Shown piece after piece: positions 6,699 to 8,103 of a stretch of DNA of 8,103 nucleotides; position 1 is the first letter of the stretch; every line of letters begins with the position of its first letter. Source of the DNA: an uncultured Cellvibrio sp. (GTDB taxonomy: Bacteria > Pseudomonadota > Gammaproteobacteria > Pseudomonadales > Cellvibrionaceae); assembly GCA_946482345.1 (NCBI GenBank), contig CAMLRJ010000133.1, forward strand, positions 1 to 8,103, read 5' to 3'. The translations under genes and the position numbers were made by a program. Under the pieces are notes generated by a model. The model worked only from the letters and a program-made list of their open reading frames with translations. It made no database searches and was not told where the DNA came from.

Positions 6699-6774
6699 AA
6701 AATATCCTCCAAAAAGCGATAAGAAATAAAAACAATTTAATGTGTGGCCGCTCTTATAAAGACATCAACCACAA
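6699..6774 (-). promoter_or_regulatory. ROSE-like RNA thermometer in the ibpA 5' leader
   Basis: The predicted 76-nt leader folds into a 5' hairpin (UGUGG 6773-6769 with CCACA 6747-6743, with an inner UCUU/AAGA) and a start-proximal hairpin at 6721-6703. In the latter, UAUC pairs with GAUA, one G (6717) bulges, then CU pairs with AG. The result is the UCGCU motif opposite the Shine-Dalgarno AGGA, extended by a U-G pair. ROSE elements are defined by U(U/C)GCU opposite the Shine-Dalgarno with that bulged G, and they occur upstream of ibpA-type genes in proteobacteria. The short, imperfect stem would melt with heat and free the ribosome site. The pairing is seen in the sequence; thermometer function is inferred from the family. 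Confidence 0.72.
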
Positions 6775-6780
6775 TAATCA

Positions 6781-6808
6781 ATGTAAGGATTAATCCTTTG
6801 ATTTCAAG
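6781..6808 (-). promoter_or_regulatory. sigma-32-type heat-shock promoter of ibpA, with palindromic spacer
   Basis: Minus-strand CTTGAAA (6808-6802) matches the sigma-32 -35 consensus fully. After 13 bases comes CCTTACAT (6788-6781), which agrees with CCCCATNT at 4 of 8 positions. A sigma-70 reading also exists: TTGAAA, 16 bases, TACATT. The spacer contains a perfect 14-bp palindrome, AAGGATTAATCCTT (6785-6798), which could be an operator. Transcription would begin near 6774, 76 bases before the start codon. Confidence 0.65.
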
Positions 6809-6875
6809 TTGGCTTTTATAATTATTTTTTATTGAATCCATACAGGTTTATAAACTAACAGTATGTTATCTGACA

Positions 6876-7016
6876 TCAAGGAGACAATTTTTTTGGCTCG
6901 TTATTAGCGATATCCTGTTTGATGTGTTTATAAGCAAAATAGCCAAAATAAATCAGGAATATACAAGTCAAGGCTACAATAACCAGACTTAAAAAAACGA
7001 CAAAATCTATGTACAT
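6876..7016 (-). CDS. 46-residue single-pass membrane micro-protein under a putative FNR/ANR promoter
   Basis: A small frame from the ATG at 7016 to a TGA at 6878-6876. I do not recognise the family. It begins MYIDFVVFLSLVIVAL, continues as one hydrophobic helix (about residues 5-28, rich in V, I, L, F and Y) and turns basic at YKHIKQD, then ends in a polar tail with EPKKLSP. By the positive-inside rule the N-terminus faces the periplasm and the C-terminus the cytoplasm. AGGGGG lies 8 bases before the ATG, a good ribosome binding site. It lies between hrpB and ibpA in the same orientation, but has its own promoter elements: a perfect FNR-type box at 7077-7090 and TAGACT at 7055-7050. This suggests a role in low oxygen, for example as a helper of a membrane complex, but no function is shown. 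It is not CydX-like or CcoS-like by eye. Confidence 0.75.
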   Translation of the reverse strand: MYIDFVVFLSLVIVALTCIFLIYFGYFAYKHIKQDIANNEPKKLSP

Positions 7017-7049
7017 AATTCTTTCCCCCTTTCTTAATCTCCAAGACCA

Positions 7050-7055
7050 AGTCTA
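7050..7055 (-). promoter_or_regulatory. -10 element of the FNR/ANR-type promoter
   Basis: TAGACT on the minus strand (4 of 6 consensus bases) lies 21 bases downstream of the FNR-type box. The box centre is then at about -40.5 to -41.5, as in class II FNR-activated promoters. The start site would be near 7043, leaving a leader of about 27 bases. Confidence 0.55.
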
Positions 7056-7076
7056 CGCTCACTTTAATCAATACAT

Positions 7077-7090
7077 TTGATCAGGATCAA
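7077..7090. promoter_or_regulatory. FNR/ANR box
   Basis: TTGATCAGGATCAA matches the consensus TTGAT-N4-ATCAA at all ten fixed bases. It lies in the gap between the hrpB stop and the micro-protein start, correctly placed for activation of the latter. FNR/ANR are oxygen-sensing iron-sulfur regulators. Confidence 0.7.
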
Positions 7091-7111
7091 AGATGCTCCA
7101 AACACTGAAGA

Positions 7112-8103
7112 CTATTGATCAAGTTTACGCAGCGCTAATTTCTTCTTGGTTAAGACTGTTGCCTGATGCGCCAACGGATCATCCGGCCAGGGATGACGGG
7201 GGTAACGGCCGCGCATTTCCTTACAAACTTCGGGGTATGATTGTTTCCAAAAACTTTGCAGATCCGATGTAATCGCCAGAGGACTGCCATTCGGAGATAA
7301 CAAATGAATTTGCAAGGGCAATTTCCCATCGCCCATGATCAAACTTTCACAACCGAAAAATTCCTGCAGTTTCGCGGAAATCATTAATTGTTGATGGCTA
7401 TTGATTTCGACACTCACTGCACGACCACTGGGTAAGGTTATTTTTTCCGGAATCAGGTTTTGAATGTGATTTACTTTTTCTTGCCCTAAATAAAAAGTCA
7501 AAGCTTGCAGCCATGGCAGTTGATCCAGTTTGGAATCGCAAGTTAAAAAAGGTGATAACCATTGTGGAATTTTTTCTGCCAATACTTGATCGGATATTGC
7601 CGGTAATTCAAGCAAAGCGTAATTCTGAAGAATGCGAGCACGCGCAAGCAACGCAAGAGAATGTTCACACCAACCTAATTGTGTAATGGTTTTTTCATTG
7701 GCCAGATTTTGCAAATAACTTCCCAACTTATCGCCAATATCGGAAGCCGTAATCGCATCATACGCTTCATCAATCATCACACCCCCCATCCACCAGGATA
7801 AGTGCTCCGACCAAACTTCTTTAAATACCAAACTCTTCTTTAATTGACTCAATTCTTTTTGTTGCGAGGAAGTTAAGTGCAACGCAAAACCCAATGCCGA
7901 GGCTTCTTTTCCAGAGCTATTAATCACCGGAAATACGGCCCATGGAGAGTCAAGGTTGTGAATAACATTGACACTCATGCCCGAGTTCAAACGGTATTTA
8001 CCACTGGGCAATAAAAAACCTATCCTGTCAGAAAAAGCTTTTGCCAAATCCATGGTATTAATTGCGTCTTGCGTTATTGTTAACTGCAGATAATTCAACC
8101 AGC
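7112..8103 (-). CDS. hrpB: ATP-dependent helicase HrpB, C-terminal part (5' end outside the window)
   Basis: About 330 residues of the C-terminal half are visible. The frame stays open to the window edge (the codon before the apparent TTG at 8098 is TGG), so the N-terminal DExH helicase core lies outside. The region matches the HrpB-specific C-terminal domain: LPSGRAVSVEINSH, LQEFFGCESL, LPLQIHLLSPNGSPLAITSD, LQSFWKQSYPEV and the hallmark MRGRYPRHPWPDDPLAH before a basic tail. Bacterial HrpB proteins are around 800 residues long. It is a DEAH/DExH-type helicase whose exact physiological substrate is not firmly established. The stop is TAG at 7114-7112; no obvious terminator separates it from the FNR-type promoter 22 bases downstream. 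Confidence 0.95.
   Translation of the reverse strand, partial: WLNYLQLTITQDAINTMDLAKAFSDRIGFLLPSGKYRLNSGMSVNVIHNLDSPWAVFPVINSSGKEASALGFALHLTSSQQKELSQLKKSLVFKEVWSEHLSWWMGGVMIDEAYDAITASDIGDKLGSYLQNLANEKTITQLGWCEHSLALLARARILQNYALLELPAISDQVLAEKIPQWLSPFLTCDSKLDQLPWLQALTFYLGQEKVNHIQNLIPEKITLPSGRAVSVEINSHQQLMISAKLQEFFGCESLIMGDGKLPLQIHLLSPNGSPLAITSDLQSFWKQSYPEVCKEMRGRYPRHPWPDDPLAHQATVLTKKKLALRKLDQ

Noticed and set aside
6856..6868. TAACA-GTA-TGTTA hairpin after the micro-protein as a terminator
   Set aside because: Short A/T-only stem with no following T-run; too weak to call.
8096..8098. TTG at 8098 as the hrpB start
   Set aside because: The protein lacks the helicase core and the frame remains open to the window edge, so the gene is simply truncated by the window.

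Overview
The window looks like chromosomal DNA of a plant-polysaccharide-degrading gammaproteobacterium, most likely Cellvibrio or a close relative. The main reason is a secreted cellulase with a family 2 cellulose-binding module, a very long serine-rich linker and a GH45 catalytic domain. Linkers of this kind are typical of Cellvibrio. The flanking housekeeping genes (yaiI, deaD, ibpA, hrpB) are also of gammaproteobacterial type. The assignment is inferred from protein content only.

Layout, left to right. Bases 1-188 hold a possible start of a leftward gene running off the edge and a pair of inverted, GC-rich palindromic repeats (BIME/REP-like). A leftward gene (189-1028) encodes a protein with two winged-helix-like repeats and a divergent PD-(D/E)XK nuclease-like C-terminus. 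Divergent from it is yaiI (1079-1546, UPF0178). A 307-bp gap with a well-spaced dyad leads into the cellulase (1854-3314), which ends in a strong terminator. A 313-bp region rich in hairpins precedes deaD/csdA (3684-5540), the cold-shock DEAD-box RNA helicase. A 15-bp hairpin terminator, usable from both sides, separates deaD from the convergent genes.

The right third reads leftward. It starts with the 3' part of hrpB (7112-8103, cut by the window edge). Next is a 46-residue single-pass membrane protein (6876-7016) that is preceded by a perfect FNR/ANR box correctly spaced from a -10 element. Then come two small heat-shock protein genes, ibpA (6228-6698) and a longer Hsp20 (5590-6168). ibpA has a sigma-32-type promoter with a 14-bp palindrome in its spacer. 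Its leader of about 76 nt ends in a hairpin with the hallmarks of a ROSE RNA thermometer, in which UCGCU lies opposite the AGGA of the Shine-Dalgarno sequence with one bulged G. A terminator-like hairpin sits between ibpA and the second hsp20.

Regulation dominates the non-coding DNA here: the right half concentrates stress controls (cold-shock helicase leader, heat-shock promoter plus thermometer, and an anaerobic-type promoter on a tiny membrane protein). The best candidates for something undescribed are the FNR-controlled micro-protein, the wHTH-nuclease-like protein, and the operator-like dyad ahead of the cellulase.
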